A stretch of DNA of 64,000 bases from Zonotrichia leucophrys gambelii. Taxonomy: Eukaryota > Chordata > Aves > Passeriformes > Passerellidae. A program made the position numbers and the translations under genes. Shown piece after piece: positions 1 to 13,374 of this stretch. Under the pieces are notes generated by a model, which was given only the letters and a program-made list of their open reading frames with translations, had not been told where the DNA came from and made no database searches. Position 1 is the stretch's first letter. Each line of letters starts with the position of its first letter. The stretch lies in the NCBI RefSeq assembly GCF_028769735.1, contig NC_088169.1, forward strand, positions 41,330,729 to 41,394,728, read 5' to 3'.

Positions 1-1140
1 TAAGTGGTGATTAACACCCCGCTGGCTGCAGCTGTACTTCTCAATATAGCTTCTCTGAGTAGGAGGATGCACAGAGAGTACCTCATTACTATGTCTTTAA
101 AGCTGTAAAGCAAGGAATAATGCAAAATAAATCCTTTAAACGAAAGGTCATAGACTAGAATATGTTGGCATGAACACCTGCTCGCACTTTCTAAAGAAAA
201 AATCACAAAGACAAGTGATTTATCTACTTTTATTTTGTTCCCTTTCATTGCAGGTATGCAGAGGCCACACAACTGGATGTCAATAATTCTCAGCCACAGC
301 AGTATGTTTTTATATAAAGCCAGAAGAAAAGCTTAGGAGTTTAGCTAACAGGCTGCCTTGCTGGCTGAGACAGCAGAGCTGGCATTAGCTATTTCTTCTC
401 CTTGCCCCAAGCTTTTTGTTCACTGCAGACTGCAGGAGAACAGACCAGTCATCCTGTCCCTCCACACTTCCAACACTGAAACTTTCTTCCAGTTGAAGCC
501 CACTTTGTGTGCACATTTAATCTGTTAACTGATAGGTAAAACCTGGCTGTATTATTATGTTACAAATTTCAATAACTGCAGACTTATATGAGAGAAAATT
601 ACTGCCTGACAATGTAGAGAAAACTGCAGGGTCACCTCCTCAATAGATTTTTGTCTCCTTGTGGATTAATGCTTCTGACCAGGGAGGATGTCGGTGGCTA
701 CCCTCAATCTTTATGTTTTGCTGTCAGTCACACACTCAGAGGCTGTGCAGTCACACAGACAAGGCTGGGCAACACTGCTGGGTGTAAAATCTAACAGTGC
801 TTTGCTGTGGTCCCATCAATTCCCCTTCTAGGTGGAGATCAACCCTTTGCCTTTGCCAGACACACTTTGCAAGGTGCTGCAGGGGCCCAGCCCCAGCACG
901 TGGAGGGGGCACTGCCAGGCTGAGAGCAGGCACCCAGTCCTTTTCCAGGAGGACCCAGCGCTCCTTGGAAAATCTAGTTCCACATAAAAGCAGTGAATGT
1001 ATCTAAAAATATAACCACAAATTAATTTAGGAAGCCTTCTTGCCCTACAACCTGCTGTGGGCATGCTGAAATGGATGCAGCTTCCACCACCACTCCATCT
1101 GTCACAGAGGTGAAAGTCAGTCTTGGGTAGATGTTGAGGA
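1..1140. other. Unannotated noncoding stretch
   Basis: No gene, repeat family or RNA gene is recognised. The part around 830-960 is GC-richer and carries overlapping frames of 60-78 aa on both strands. None of these has a recognisable domain, and frames on both strands over the same bases are expected by chance where stop codons are rare. Confidence 0.6.
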
Positions 1141-1141
1141 A

Positions 1142-1185
1142 GAAAAATTAAAATTAAAAAAAAAAAAAAGAAATAATTAAAAAAA
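1142..1185. repeat. A-rich low-complexity tract
   Basis: An almost pure A tract broken by a few T and G bases, including an uninterrupted run of about 14 A. It could be the decayed tail of a retroposed sequence, but no retroposon body is recognisable upstream. It is listed only as low complexity. Confidence 0.75.
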
Positions 1186-1240
1186 GACTCTTTCTGGTGA
1201 AAGAATCTGATTCAGAAGTACTTGAATGGGAAAGGTTTAT

Positions 1241-1280
1241 ATGCAACTGAGCCTTTGCAAATGCAACTGAGCCTTTGCAA
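1241..1280. repeat. Perfect 20-bp tandem duplication
   Basis: The 20-base unit ATGCAACTGAGCCTTTGCAA occurs twice head to tail with no mismatch, at 1241-1260 and 1261-1280, and is followed by an AGCAAAGCAA tail. Two identical abutting copies suggest a recent slippage or unequal-exchange event. A 74-aa frame crosses it, but I do not regard that frame as coding. Confidence 0.95.
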
Positions 1281-4200
1281 AGCAAAGCAATGTGATCCCA
1301 TCTCCTACTGCCTCAGGAACAGAGCACAGCACCCCTTCAGATCACAAATGCATTGTCAGGCAACAATTTTCTCTCATATAAATCTGCAGTTACTAGTTTT
1401 GTATCTTAGCAATATGGACTTTTTTACCTGTCATTTTAAGGATTGAAAGTGAGCACAAATAGACAGACATGCAGACTTAGTTGTCCTCAGAAAACATCAT
1501 CTCTCACTGCACAGAATTATCCTCCCAGGCACCCATGTCCAGACTGGCCAAGCAGACTGAAAAAAACACTTTCAGGAGGACAATTGGGAAAACATTCACT
1601 TTGTGTTTCAGTGACTGAAAGAAGCAGTATGTTGGAGACTGAGCAAGAGCACTGAGAGCTCTGCAGAGCTGTGAGATGATGTCCAAAGTCCTGGCTGGGG
1701 TACTGCTCTATTTAGAAGCTGACGACAGATTTTCTCTGGTTCCCCATTGTCTTGCTGCTCAACCAAAAAGCTCTCAATGATACCAGTCCTGACAGCCTCT
1801 GTGATCAACCAACATCTACCTCCTACTCCACAACACTTAACCGTATTCTAATTTCAGAAACTATCACATTTCTATAGAATCCACAAAGCACTGCTGAACA
1901 CAGAACCTGTGCCTTCTGTTTGTTTCTGAGCTGGCTTGTTCAGAAAGCAGGCATAGGGAGTCCTGCTGGGACTTGGGATTATCCTTTGTAAGATCTCAGT
2001 TTGAATACTCCCACTGAGATGAAAGCTCTCCCTTTCCACAGCAAATGCAAAAACATCCTGCTGGACCCTGAAAGACCAGCTTCTTCCATCTCCCAAAGTT
2101 CCACTGGTACTGCATGAAGAACAGCCAGCAGAAGTCAAATTCAAGGAAGACTCTGGTATGGGCTGAAAGAAGATAGGCAGTACTTTCAAGAATTCAATGT
2201 TCTTGTGGAATTTGGAAGCTGCATTTGGGGCACCACCCCTTAATTCATTAGGTTTACTGGCAGATCCTGGAATCCCCAAGATGTGCAGCAGCCAAGGGCA
2301 CTGAGTGCCAGTGGAGAGTGGCAGAGAACTCTCTGCTGCCCACCCAGCATCCTGGTGCTCCCTGAGTGTGCTGCCCCCAGGGCCTCCAGAGAAGGAGCTC
2401 TGCCTTCCCTTCAAGCGACACCTGGAAAAGACACAAGATGAAAAAGGTCAAGGATATGTTGGAAACAACCACTCAGGCATACAGCCTGTCCTGGCAACCC
2501 ACTGGATGTGTGGCATAATTCAGCTTTCTGAAGTGACATTTAATATTTGCATTTCCCTCTAATACACATGGGATTACCTGGTAAGTCACATTGCCCTACT
2601 CACCACTGCCCATCAGCATAATTAAATTGTCACCTAATGGAGGGAAGATCACAAGTTACAGGATCAAACCTGATGTAAGAGCCAAGCCTGAACACTTTTT
2701 TGTCTTTTTACTTATTTTAAAAGAGATAAGAATAGTCATGAAACATGTGCCAAACTGCAAAAATTTAGCACAGCTTTCCCCTCAACATGTCATTTACAAA
2801 AAGAAGTACAGAAAAAAAGTCATAATTAGAAGAACTAATCACATTTCCAGAATTTTAAGAAATACAGTATTTTTTTTTAATACTTGGAAGACAGTCTGGT
2901 TATGTCAAAAGGCTTCAGATTAGTCTGATAATGTAAACATGCCAAACTTGCCCACCTTTAGAGATGCAGTACAACTAAGATTAAGAAACGTGTCACCAAG
3001 AAAGGTACCAGAGTCTGCAGATTTGCAATTGGAATTGGTAAGGAATTCTTGGGGAAAAAATCCTTGCAGAAGAGAAAAGGGAGATAAGTTCAGAATACAG
3101 AGTCCTGATTGCATTTGGGGGGGTGACACCCTCTGCTTCCCAGCATTGTTTTAAATCTGGAGATACCACAGTGATCTCTGGGTTGCTTCCAGACAATTGA
3201 GTTTACCTTCACTGAAGCCCTCTGTCCCTGGAATGCAGAAATCTAAAGGAATATGTAAAATATCTATGATTTTGCATGTGTTTTGGCTGAAATGGTGACC
3301 AGAGAAAGCCCTGAGGCAGCAGCAAAGCCTTCCCTGTGAAAAAGCTGCACGGTGAGAGGGCAGCAGCATCTCTGAGCCTCAGCCACCACCAGGGTAATCC
3401 TGCAGGGTGACTGCAGCTGGTGAGGAGCCAGCAGGCAGGAGGTGCCACTCCAGCCTGGGCCACACTGCACAGGCTCTGGGGGGATCCTGCTACACTTTTT
3501 AATATATATTAAGCATAATTGTACTGCCTTTGATCCCATGAAGAATTATTATTCTTCCTTATTGCATAGAAGGTGTGGTTTGCCATGAGCCACCAAAAGC
3601 CATTATGGAGATTACTCCTGGCCTGAAGATGAGACAAAGAACTTAAATCACACCTGAACTATGGCATAATTGTGGATTTTCTCAATAATGATAAAAATGT
3701 TTAATTAATCTTTTTTTTTTTACTTTTCAAAGATAATGTTTTTTTTTTTTAAGGTCTATGATTAAATTTTTAAATTATAAAAGGGAAAGGAGTACAATTT
3801 TTTGAGTGCTTCCATAATTTCACCTAGACCCCAAAGTAATTAATTCAGTAAGTTACTTGGGAGTATCAATACAGACTGTCAAAACCAGTTTAACCTTTTT
3901 TAAATCTTCCTGATATTTTCACAGTTATTAACTATAACACAACAGTATGCTTCTGGGAGCTCCACACTTAATTACCTTTCACTGGTAAGAGAAGTTTTAT
4001 TTAAACATTCATACTAAATGCATTCTCTCATTTAAGAGTATGTCTCAAAGCTACATTAATGCAAAATATGCACAAATAAATGCATCTGTGTGATTTGTGG
4101 TAGCTTTTTGATGCATTAGAACGAAGACAACAAAAACTATGAAAAAAAATCTGACATTTTTCTTAACAAGAGGTACTTCCAGAATACACGCATAGTTAGT

Positions 4201-4641
4201 ATTCTCCATATGCACAGCACTCAACTAGAAGATTTTCAGAAACAGCCTCATTCTGTGTCATGGCCAGAAACAATACAAAACATATTGGTTATCGAACGGC
4301 TGGCATGAATTTTTACTGCATATAAAGAAGCATTAAATTTCATCATGTGAGTTACCCAGCTGCCTTAGCAAGAAAAAGTGCAAAAGATCACATTTTCTTA
4401 ATTCTGCAGTATGGATTCTTCATGAAGCCATTCTGCACAATATTTATTTATTCATGCCATATGAAACACAAAACTTCCCAAATAGAAGAAAAGCGCCATT
4501 CAAAAATAAAATTATGGTTTACCAAGTTTAAAAGGTTTTTTAAGCAGATTTTATATAAACATACAACATTTAGAATAGATGTTTATAAGCTGTTTGAAAA
4601 ATTTGGTGCCTGAGACTGAATGCCATTCCTGCCAGGGACTG
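1281..4641. other. Unannotated noncoding stretch with GC-richer patches
   Basis: No recognised gene. Two GC-richer patches (about 1900-2420 and 3290-3490) carry longer chance-like frames, including a 180-aa minus-strand frame at 1872-2414 with no known domain. Two T tracts lie at about 3710-3721 and 3739-3750. The rest is AT-rich and featureless to reading. Confidence 0.6.
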
Positions 4642-4669
4642 CCTTTAGAAACACACCTTTAGGAACACA
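4642..4669. repeat. 14-bp tandem duplication
   Basis: The unit CCTTTAGAAACACA (4642-4655) is followed directly by CCTTTAGGAACACA (4656-4669), a single A-to-G difference. It is a small local duplication with no sign of coding or regulatory function. Confidence 0.85.
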
Positions 4670-7600
4670 CCTGCTGCCTTCTTGCTGTGACAGAGAGGGT
4701 CAGCCCAATCAATCCAGAGATCGATACAGCTGTAATCCTAACGTTTGTTTAGAAGCACGTCCTGCTATTTGAGAACAAATACAAACAGAAAACATAACTT
4801 TCAAGCAATTCATTGTATAGAAACGGCAAGCCACTCTCTTACTACTCTCTAACTAAATTTCAGATGCTTCACTCTGTCACAACAGCACATTCATGAGCCC
4901 TACCAGAGATGTAAGAAAGCAAAGAGAAGCTGTGTACAAGTTCAGCACTGGCTGCTGGGCCAGTGCAGCAAGCAGGTCTTTGGGGAAAAGCCTGAAGGGA
5001 GAGGGAAGCACTCAGTAGCAGCTTGGTGCCGTGTAATTTATCACTGCACAGCCACAGGCTACAACATATGGCGCTCTCAGTGAAGCACCCGAAGGCAGCT
5101 TGGTAGGGCTCTATGAAGATCAATGATACACCAAAGAATACCATTAAAACACACATTCATCTTTCTCCAATCAATAAGAGCCTTAAAATGATCTCCGTGA
5201 CACACTACTCTTACAAGCATTGCTGCTGGGCTTCTCCAGCTCGCTTGTCATCCTCTGGCTCAAGTCTTATTACTGCCAGCTACTCCACATGCTCCCCTTA
5301 GTGGAGGAATTCGGCTTCTCCTGAAACTTAAAAGAAAGAATGAGGAAATATAAAAGTGACATCAAGTTCAATGAAGATACTGAAATGCATTCAGTCCCGT
5401 CAACAGCATATGATAGAAATGGTGCAAGTGGCAAATGGTTTTTTTGTGTCTTCTGTCAGATCAAAAAGTCTACTCTTAAACACCCTTCATAGATTTTGGC
5501 AAGCCATTACCAAGGGGATTCAGAATTAATCAAAAGTATCTCAGATCTGAATAAAAAGCAATTAAAAAGAAAGACAGTGCTGACTAAAAATGCAAAGCAT
5601 AATTTTTCTTTATGCACAAGCAAAGGATTGTGCGAATTTGTGTTCTCTCCAACAACAGGAATTCTCTCTCTCCTGGGATGGGCTTTATCCTCTGCATGGA
5701 AAACCAAGGCTCAGCCCCTGATGCAAGGATGTACTGAAGCAGCACCTTGAGGTTGCCAGAGTCCCCTCAGTTTCTTGCCCGGGCTGGCTGGTGTCCCAGC
5801 TCCTGCTCAAATGGGAACTGCTGTGTCCTTGCAGTTCAGCTGCCCCAGGGCACCTCCTAGAGCACCCTGCAACCTCCTGGGCCTCAACAGGACAGGTCTC
5901 TCTGTGGTCAGGGGAGCACAGAGAAGGGCTATACTTGCCTTCTTTTTTAGAAAAACAGATAGGCAGTTTCCTTTTCCACACAGAGGCATGCCACTGGGTC
6001 CTGAACCCTCCCACCAAGAAATGGTCTTTTTGGGCAATTCAGCATTCACTCCCTGAAAAAACAAATACTATGGTTTTGCTTTGGCTGAGAGAGAACAGAT
6101 GCTGCTGTTTGCCAGGGGCAAGGGGGCTAACACATGAATTAATATATCCTAGAGAAACTCCTTTTACTTTTGTTGAGCAAAGTACTAAGTCAAGACATCA
6201 TAAGCATTTAATGTCAGAGTGACATTGCTCATCTCCCTTATGAAGAGCTTGGTCAGTGTAAAAAATGCGTATTTTATGATTGGCTTTTCGCAAATATTAA
6301 TATGAATATTATATGTGTTGTGTTAAAAAGTAATGCTGTACTAATTCTCTTAAGTAGTGTGTTAAATATAGTTATAGGTTATAAAAAATGTTAAAATAGA
6401 AACGATGCTATGTAGGATACTTTTTTATTTTAAAGAAAGGACTCGCAGCGAGATAGTAGCCACAGGACACCTAAATCTTTCAGAGGAAATTGAGATGACC
6501 AGACAGAATCCTGTATTTGAATGGAATTTATGCATCATTTATGAAATGTATGAATATGCAACAGGCTATTGCTTTTAAGGGTTAATCCTCTGTAAATGGG
6601 TGTCCTTGTTCAGGCTCATTCTGCCCAGAAAAAGGTACCCAGACATCTGTAACTCTTTATCTCTATTGTCTCATATTGTCCTAATTCAAATTGTCTAAAT
6701 TATTATTACTTTAATTGTATTACTATTTTTATAACAATTTTATTACTATTAAACTTCTAAAATTTTAAAAACAAGGGATTGGTGTTTTTCACAGTCAGCA
6801 CGGTTAAACAGGGTTTACCTTCACAATCTTGGGGGCAGTAACTCAGAAGCCATTTAGGAAAGTTAGTCAACATCCAGCAGTAACTCTGAGACACTTCCCT
6901 CAGCTAGGACACACACTTGTCCCTAAATTCACCATATCTGATTTACTGCCCCTTAGGACCACATGGAGCATGCACAGGAAGCCCTTTGCTTTCCTTCCTA
7001 GCTGGAGTTTAGTTCTGCCTCATTAAAACCATCACTGTAGCTATATGGATGAGATTTCATTAGGTTCTTGACAGATATTCATTTGGTAGAGGTCACAGTC
7101 ACAACAATATATGACTGTTTCTCCTGGACCTAAAACATAGTTCTGCCCAGCTATAAAGTTCAGATTTAACCCACTGTGCTGGGAAATCCCAAACACAGGC
7201 ATGTTTGAATTCAGAATTGCACTTGAGGAAAGTTCTAGTATGGACTGAGCTGAGAGGCTGCACCCCTAGAGCATCCAGAATGCATTACAATTGAGGCTTT
7301 GCCTGAGATGATTCTCCCATCTGATGCAAAAACTTGCAACTGTGAAAAGGTTTATATATACTTAAGAAACAATTACAGCTAGTGATGCAAAAATAATTCC
7401 CACACCAGAAATATTTCAGAAATTAGGAGAAAATATAACTCAATTTTGATTATAATTAGGTTTCCTGTGGTTAGTTAAATGCTTTCTCATTTACCCTTTC
7501 ATCCTAGCAGGGCAATCAGTCACCTGGTTCTTTATGAACTGTGCACCATGGTGAACATGCAAAACTGGCTGGAGACAGTCTCAGGACCAGCTTCTGCAAA

Positions 7601-10438
7601 TGTGATGCCCCAAGCAGGAAATAGGCATAGGGCACATACACATTAGAAAAAAAAATAATAATAATAGTAATTAAGGAACAAAGCTTAGCTCCACTTTATT
7701 GCTTAAAACTAATGTAGTTATTATACTGAACAACAGGACTTTTAATTTCTAATTACTCTATTTATTTTCCTAAACAGATTTCAAAGTTGTTGCAAAAACC
7801 TGGATAATTGTTTCACATGAGCAATTAAATATTAAGACTAAATAAACCATATTCATCAGACAGTTATGCTAAACTATGCAATTATTTAGGAAAACCAAAA
7901 ATGAATGAATAGTTTGTATTTCTAGTTTGCCTTTGGGAAAGGAATCACTTTTGGAGTTTCCTATTAAAAGTGGGAGGATTTTTCCAGTCTTGTAAAATTC
8001 AGACTTGAGCTAGTTTAGAGAGCTGCTGGCAAACCGAATCCGTATTTGTGGTGAACATGAAAACCCTAAAGAATGCTCATTCAGCACTTAAAAAAACCTG
8101 CTTTTGAGAATAAGACTCGAATAAAAGAATTAAATTTCAGCAAGAATTTATTTGCCTTTGAAGGGAAAGGAAATTTGGCAGGAAGTTGAAACAGGACATA
8201 ATGAAAAAAATTAACTGCTCCAAATCTTTCTGTATTTGGTTCCATCCCATTGCAACTTCTCTGCTTTGCAGGATGAATCAATAAAAGATATTTCCACTTT
8301 TAATTGGAGTAGTTTTAGCAAGTACCCCATTTACTACAAGGAGGTAAATTAAGATGGGTCTTTGAGATTAGGTACTTTACACAGGCTGCCACTGAAGCTC
8401 ACCAGCAACTCATTAGTGCTGCTCTAATTCCAAGACCACTGTCTGCATTCCCTTTTAAACACTGTATTTCACCTGTATTGAAAATAAAGTTTAATATATG
8501 CTTTGGGTTTTGCTGTCATTTTTTTTTTCTACTGAAGTTGCACAGAGAAGGTAGGGGAGCATCTAACCCCAGCTGCTGCCATGGCTTCCATTTTGCAGCT
8601 CAGTTCTAAGTACCTCTTCCTGTGCTGTTCTTAACTTCAAGCATCCAAATAACATTTTAACTAGAAGTGTTTCCTTGATGAGGACATTGATCTTTCATTG
8701 TGGTTTATCACTTTGAGACTGGAAACAAATGAAACCTTTTTTTAACCTTTAACTGTTAGCTGGCATGAGAATGGCTTCAAAAAACCATGCCAACTGTCCC
8801 CTAGATAATTGTATGTATTTGTGCATCCACATGTGTTCATTTCTATGTATTGTCAGTATTAACCAGCTGTTCCCTTCACTGAGTACAGGGAATACAAGCA
8901 ATACTCTAAATGTTGATGTTGTCACATCTAATTGCCCAAAATAAACCTGACAATATTCCAGGGAAAACCACTGCAGGTATCACTACATATGCTCACTGAG
9001 AGAAGTCTAATGAAGAGTCAAAACAGAGCACGGAATGCCAGCAAACACCAGTGTCACCACCTAGCTTTAAAATAACATGGACTTTATAAAAAACTTGTGA
9101 TTAAAAAATTTTTACTTTATAGATATTCCTCTCTCAGCTGCATATGAAGTTGTGGCTCCATGAAAGCACAAGTGAGCAGCTTGCCTGTGCTTGCAATGAT
9201 TTTTCCTGAGGAAAAAGAAATTAAGCACTGCAATATCCTCCTGAAAGGGAAAATTTTATTGGAAGGCTTACATGACAAAGCCACTCATGCCCTAGAAATC
9301 CAGACATGTTTTACAGCTAACAGTTTTGTAAAAATAGAGGCAATTTCAGAGCCAGAAACCCATGAGCACAAACATTCACTGACAATTTATAATTCTGTAC
9401 CATAAATAGCTGGTCCATAATTCATTGACGAAGAGTTAATGAGAATATTTGTAACTAATACCCATAAGAAAGATAAGGGATGGTATAATGTGGTTTATAC
9501 TTTTCTACAATACTTTTCAAGGACAGCAGGGAAAGGCTCCTGACAGCAAAAAGCAACAAGAAATATTGCACTGACCTACCAATTTCCTACAATCCCATCA
9601 AAGTAATCCATGTGTAGAGATATTAAAGAACGATTTGTCCCAACTGACAATTTCCAAATAACTAGATGCCTTTTAATTGCTGGCATCATTAACCTTAATA
9701 GTACAATTGTATAGCTCCAAATAATAATAACAATAGTAATATAATTTCCTCTCACTTCCAAATTGTTCAGCAAAAACATGATGCACAGAATAAATTCTAA
9801 GAAGGAAGAGAAATGGAAAAAAAAGTTTCTAACAGACAAGAACAGGAACTTTATCAGTTTTATCTGTCAGCTCACAAGCTTTAAGGAATATCTTCACGTA
9901 AAGTTCCTTAGACAAGTAATAAATATTAATAATTGCCAACTGCCCACAGGTTTTAAGTGACCTTTTCAAACAACATGTCAGCTCTTCCCATTCTGAGGAC
10001 ACACTGTGGAGCACTGTATAAAACCAGAGTTGTCTTGAATGATTCATTCCAGGGGAAACACAGATTTCAGCACTGCTACCTGCCACAGTAACCTCTGCTG
10101 AAGACTTGCTGACATACTCCTCCATTGACAAGTTTAGCCGTGCATACAAAAAAAAAGGAGGGATGTTCTCTCCCTAAACAGGCCAGAAGGCTTTTCCTAC
10201 CTAGGCTGGAGCTCCTGAGACACCCAGGGTTGGATAGTGATCACTGCAAGTTGTCTCTGGATTCAAGAGGGAGGGAAAGACATCTCTAAAAGGCAATTCA
10301 GATTTAATATTCTCAGTGACTCTTTGGGGGGAATAGGTGGGTTAGTCTGTACCTAGCTGGTGGTGAGATGCACTTGGATTAAAATGATCTACCACATTTT
10401 CTAAAGAACAGCATGTGTGAGGTGAAAGGAAAATTCCC
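4670..10438. other. Unannotated AT-rich stretch
   Basis: No recognised gene, RNA or transposon. A GC-richer patch lies at about 5750-5920, with overlapping frames on both strands, the longest 143 aa at 5791-6222 on the plus strand; none shows a known domain. An AAT-type low-complexity run lies at 7646-7671, and A/T-rich trinucleotide-like sequence recurs at 9720-9745. Confidence 0.6.
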
Positions 10439-10460
10439 TTTGTCAGATAAATCTGACAAA
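10439..10460. repeat. Perfect inverted repeat, 10-bp arms
   Basis: The left arm TTTGTCAGAT (10439-10448) and right arm ATCTGACAAA (10451-10460) are exact reverse complements separated by two A residues. It could form a small hairpin, but the loop is too tight for all ten pairs to close. No transcription context is visible. Confidence 0.9.
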
Positions 10461-10493
10461 TAATTGTAAATAGTATTATAAATAATTGTAAAT
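10458..10493. repeat. 14-bp direct repeat
   Basis: AAATAATTGTAAAT occurs at 10458-10471 and again at 10480-10493, a spacing of 22 bases. It overlaps the right arm of the inverted repeat just before it. This is AT-rich simple structure with no inferred function. Confidence 0.85.
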
Positions 10494-13338
10494 TATTTTA
10501 TGATAAATAACCTAGCTATTCTACTGGCTTTGGCATAGTCATGTTCATGGAAAGGGAAGGGGCCAATAGGTCACTTCATTCTACATTAGGGAGCATAATG
10601 CAGCGAATGTCTGACTCAGCACATGAATCCCTGGGTGAGGAGAGCTGGCCTTCAAGGGGAGGCAGCTGCTCAGTGTTTCAATACATGCACAAGTGCTGCA
10701 TTAAATATAAACCCCATGTTATGCAGTTCTCCCTGTCAGTGAAAAACACAATTATATAACCTGAATATTAATCTTTGAGAGAAAACATCACTAGAAAGCA
10801 AGGAGGAAGAACAACCTCTTGGATAATGCATGAGGCTTGCCCTCATCTGTGTTCCTATTTTGGCCATTGTTACACTGTTCCAGTTGTCCTTTGCCAGCCT
10901 TTTCATCATCTTTTGACTCTTTCTTCACACATAAAACAGGGATAATAGTTCTCAGCTCTTTTAGGTAGTGCTTTGAGACCCATTGATAAAAAGCTAATCA
11001 CTACAATGAGGTTTCTACTGTAATTATAATTGTCCTGAAAGGCATTGAAGTATACAAAGAGAATAGTCCTTACATTTTGAACTGTAAAATATGCTTGGCA
11101 AAAATAATTATTTAATGAAAGTGTCACTTCCTAAATGTTAAAAATTCAACAAAGAGGCAAGATTACAAAATTTCTGATTCTTCTACATTCAGTTCTGCAT
11201 TAAGTACACTGATTTTTCAGAGAGGAGCCACCTCCAACAGTAGTGAACACTTCTTTTGAATCTATATTCTGAATGAGCAGTACTGTTATACTGCTCATAG
11301 TTTATATATATGTACTGTTATACTATACTGGTGCCTCAAAATGCATTTCCAGGGAAGAGTGCAGTGCTTGAAGCCCTCATCAATTCCTATAAAATCCTTT
11401 TACTATTGTTTCTGAGTCTGGTCTGACCCATGATGGGGTTTCTGTGTCCACCCCCTTCTCCTGTACTACAGCAGGCAATAGCTAATTTTCACAAACCTTT
11501 CTCCCCTGGAGTATAATGTGATCAGTAAAACCTACATAGGCACTGGTCTACCTCCAGATAGGCTATTTTATTTCCTGGCACAAAGCCACTCAGCTTCAAA
11601 GTCAGCCACAGACATACTTAATACCCTAAACAGAAAAGTTATGGAGTGGTCAGAGGACAGGTGTATGCACAACCTCCAGTGCTTTTTAAATTTAGCACTT
11701 CTGTTGAATATTGCATTCTCTTCCCCACTCTATGTTCAGAGTTGATGCTTATATCATATCATATCATACTGTGGGACAGATCTATCAAAAAATCAAAAGG
11801 ATTTGATTCTTGCCATGGCATACACACAAATGTACTCTGACTTAAATTAAGACAAAACAAAGCTAAAACTTGATTAACAGATGCTTCCATAAAGGCTCAG
11901 CTCAAGCAAAGCTATCTCCAGTGTACTATGAATATTCTTATTAAAAGGGACATTTAAACATTGCGGCTCTCTAGAGCAGCCTTGTTGAGATCTACGTGGC
12001 AGGAGTGTTATGCATGATACTCTCAACAGAACAGTTGAAAGCTTGAGATATTCCATAGACAACCAGTAGCAATCTTGTCATCAATCGTCTCCAAGTTTTA
12101 TCCAATCCACTCTCATAAACTATTATTTAATATGACTTTGTCTGGAGGCTTCTAGGAGAGCTCTTGCTTCTAAACAGGCAAAGGAAAAAAGAGCTGTTGT
12201 TAATCTTTCATGCTAAGAAAACAAGATTCAGCTAAAAAAATAAAATTAGCAAATCAGTTCAGTGTAGTGAAACACAGCCAAGCCTGCTGCCTAATTTTTT
12301 TTTTTTCATTTTGTTAATGTCAAATTTTGTGTTTTTCTTGTATTTTTGTAAATTCCAAATTATTCTCTTTTTAGTTGCATGGCTTAGGTATACTATTGGG
12401 ACAGGGACACTGGGGTATTAGTGCTCCTCTGTAAAACACTCTGTAAATCTGGGCCAGATTGTGTTTTTGCTTTGCCACTGAAAACCTCTTTTGTCTTAAT
12501 CTTCTCTGCAGACAGCCTTAAGGCTGTGTATGAGAAGAAAATCATCAAAGAGAAACATGCAGATCGTCTCTTATAAAATGCTGATATCAGCAGAGCACAG
12601 GCTTTTTGTACACAGAGTTGATATTTTCATCCATTAATACCTCAACCAAGTATTATTGGTTTTTGTCACCTATAAAATTATGTCCTATTTTTAGGCTGCA
12701 GACTAGCACTCTACATATTGGGAGATGGCTGTCTATACTGTATTTGCTACATGCTGCATAGCAAAAGAGTTGACATTTCCTGGGAACAAGCCACCACACT
12801 CACAGAGCTTCATGTTACATTTGATATTCAGGGATGTTCTTCATTACTTTGTGACAGCTGTTGCCAAGTTTTGCTTCAGAATGCACTGTAAGAGTGAAAG
12901 CATACCGAGATCAAAGGTAAGCTTTATAAAAAAAGACTGCTGCAGAAAAGTTAGAAGAGGAAAGTTTCCTACTAACATCGCATAAGACTGCAGGACCAGA
13001 TAACTTAAACAAGCTAATTCCCCCTGAGATGAAGATGAACTAGAAAACTGACTTCATGGGACCTCTGAGCTGAAAAAGTTCTTCATTCTGCTTGTGATCA
13101 CACAGAAGGAACTCTGTAGGGATAGACATGATCAAAAATATCTGCTTTGTGCAAATGAAGGTGGTACCATATGTTAAAAACATATTTCTGACACTTACAA
13201 TGAACAATGAGCAATTGTGCTGTTGATGTACTTTAAGAAGCTGCTAAAGACTATGACTTTAAAAGGGAGATGATGAACATTGAGGAAAAAATATATAGAC
13301 TTCCAGGAGCTCTCTCTTAATTTGATAAAAGGTCAGGA
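10494..13338. other. Unannotated stretch with minor repeats
   Basis: No gene is recognised. TACTGTTATACT is repeated at 11281-11292 and 11313-11324. An ATATC pentamer runs for about three and a half copies at 11751-11767. A T-rich tract lies near 12295-12306. A donor-like AAAG-GTAAGC occurs near 12915-12924, but no convincing acceptor or protein similarity is seen upstream. Confidence 0.6.
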
Positions 13339-13374
13339 AGTTTCTCTCCAAATAGGCATAGTTTCTCTCCAAAT
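13339..13374. repeat. 15-bp direct repeat, 21-bp period
   Basis: AGTTTCTCTCCAAAT is present twice without mismatch, at 13339-13353 and 13360-13374, separated by six bases (AGGCAT). This is consistent with a small tandem duplication. It lies inside a 103-aa plus-strand frame that I do not consider coding. Confidence 0.9.
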
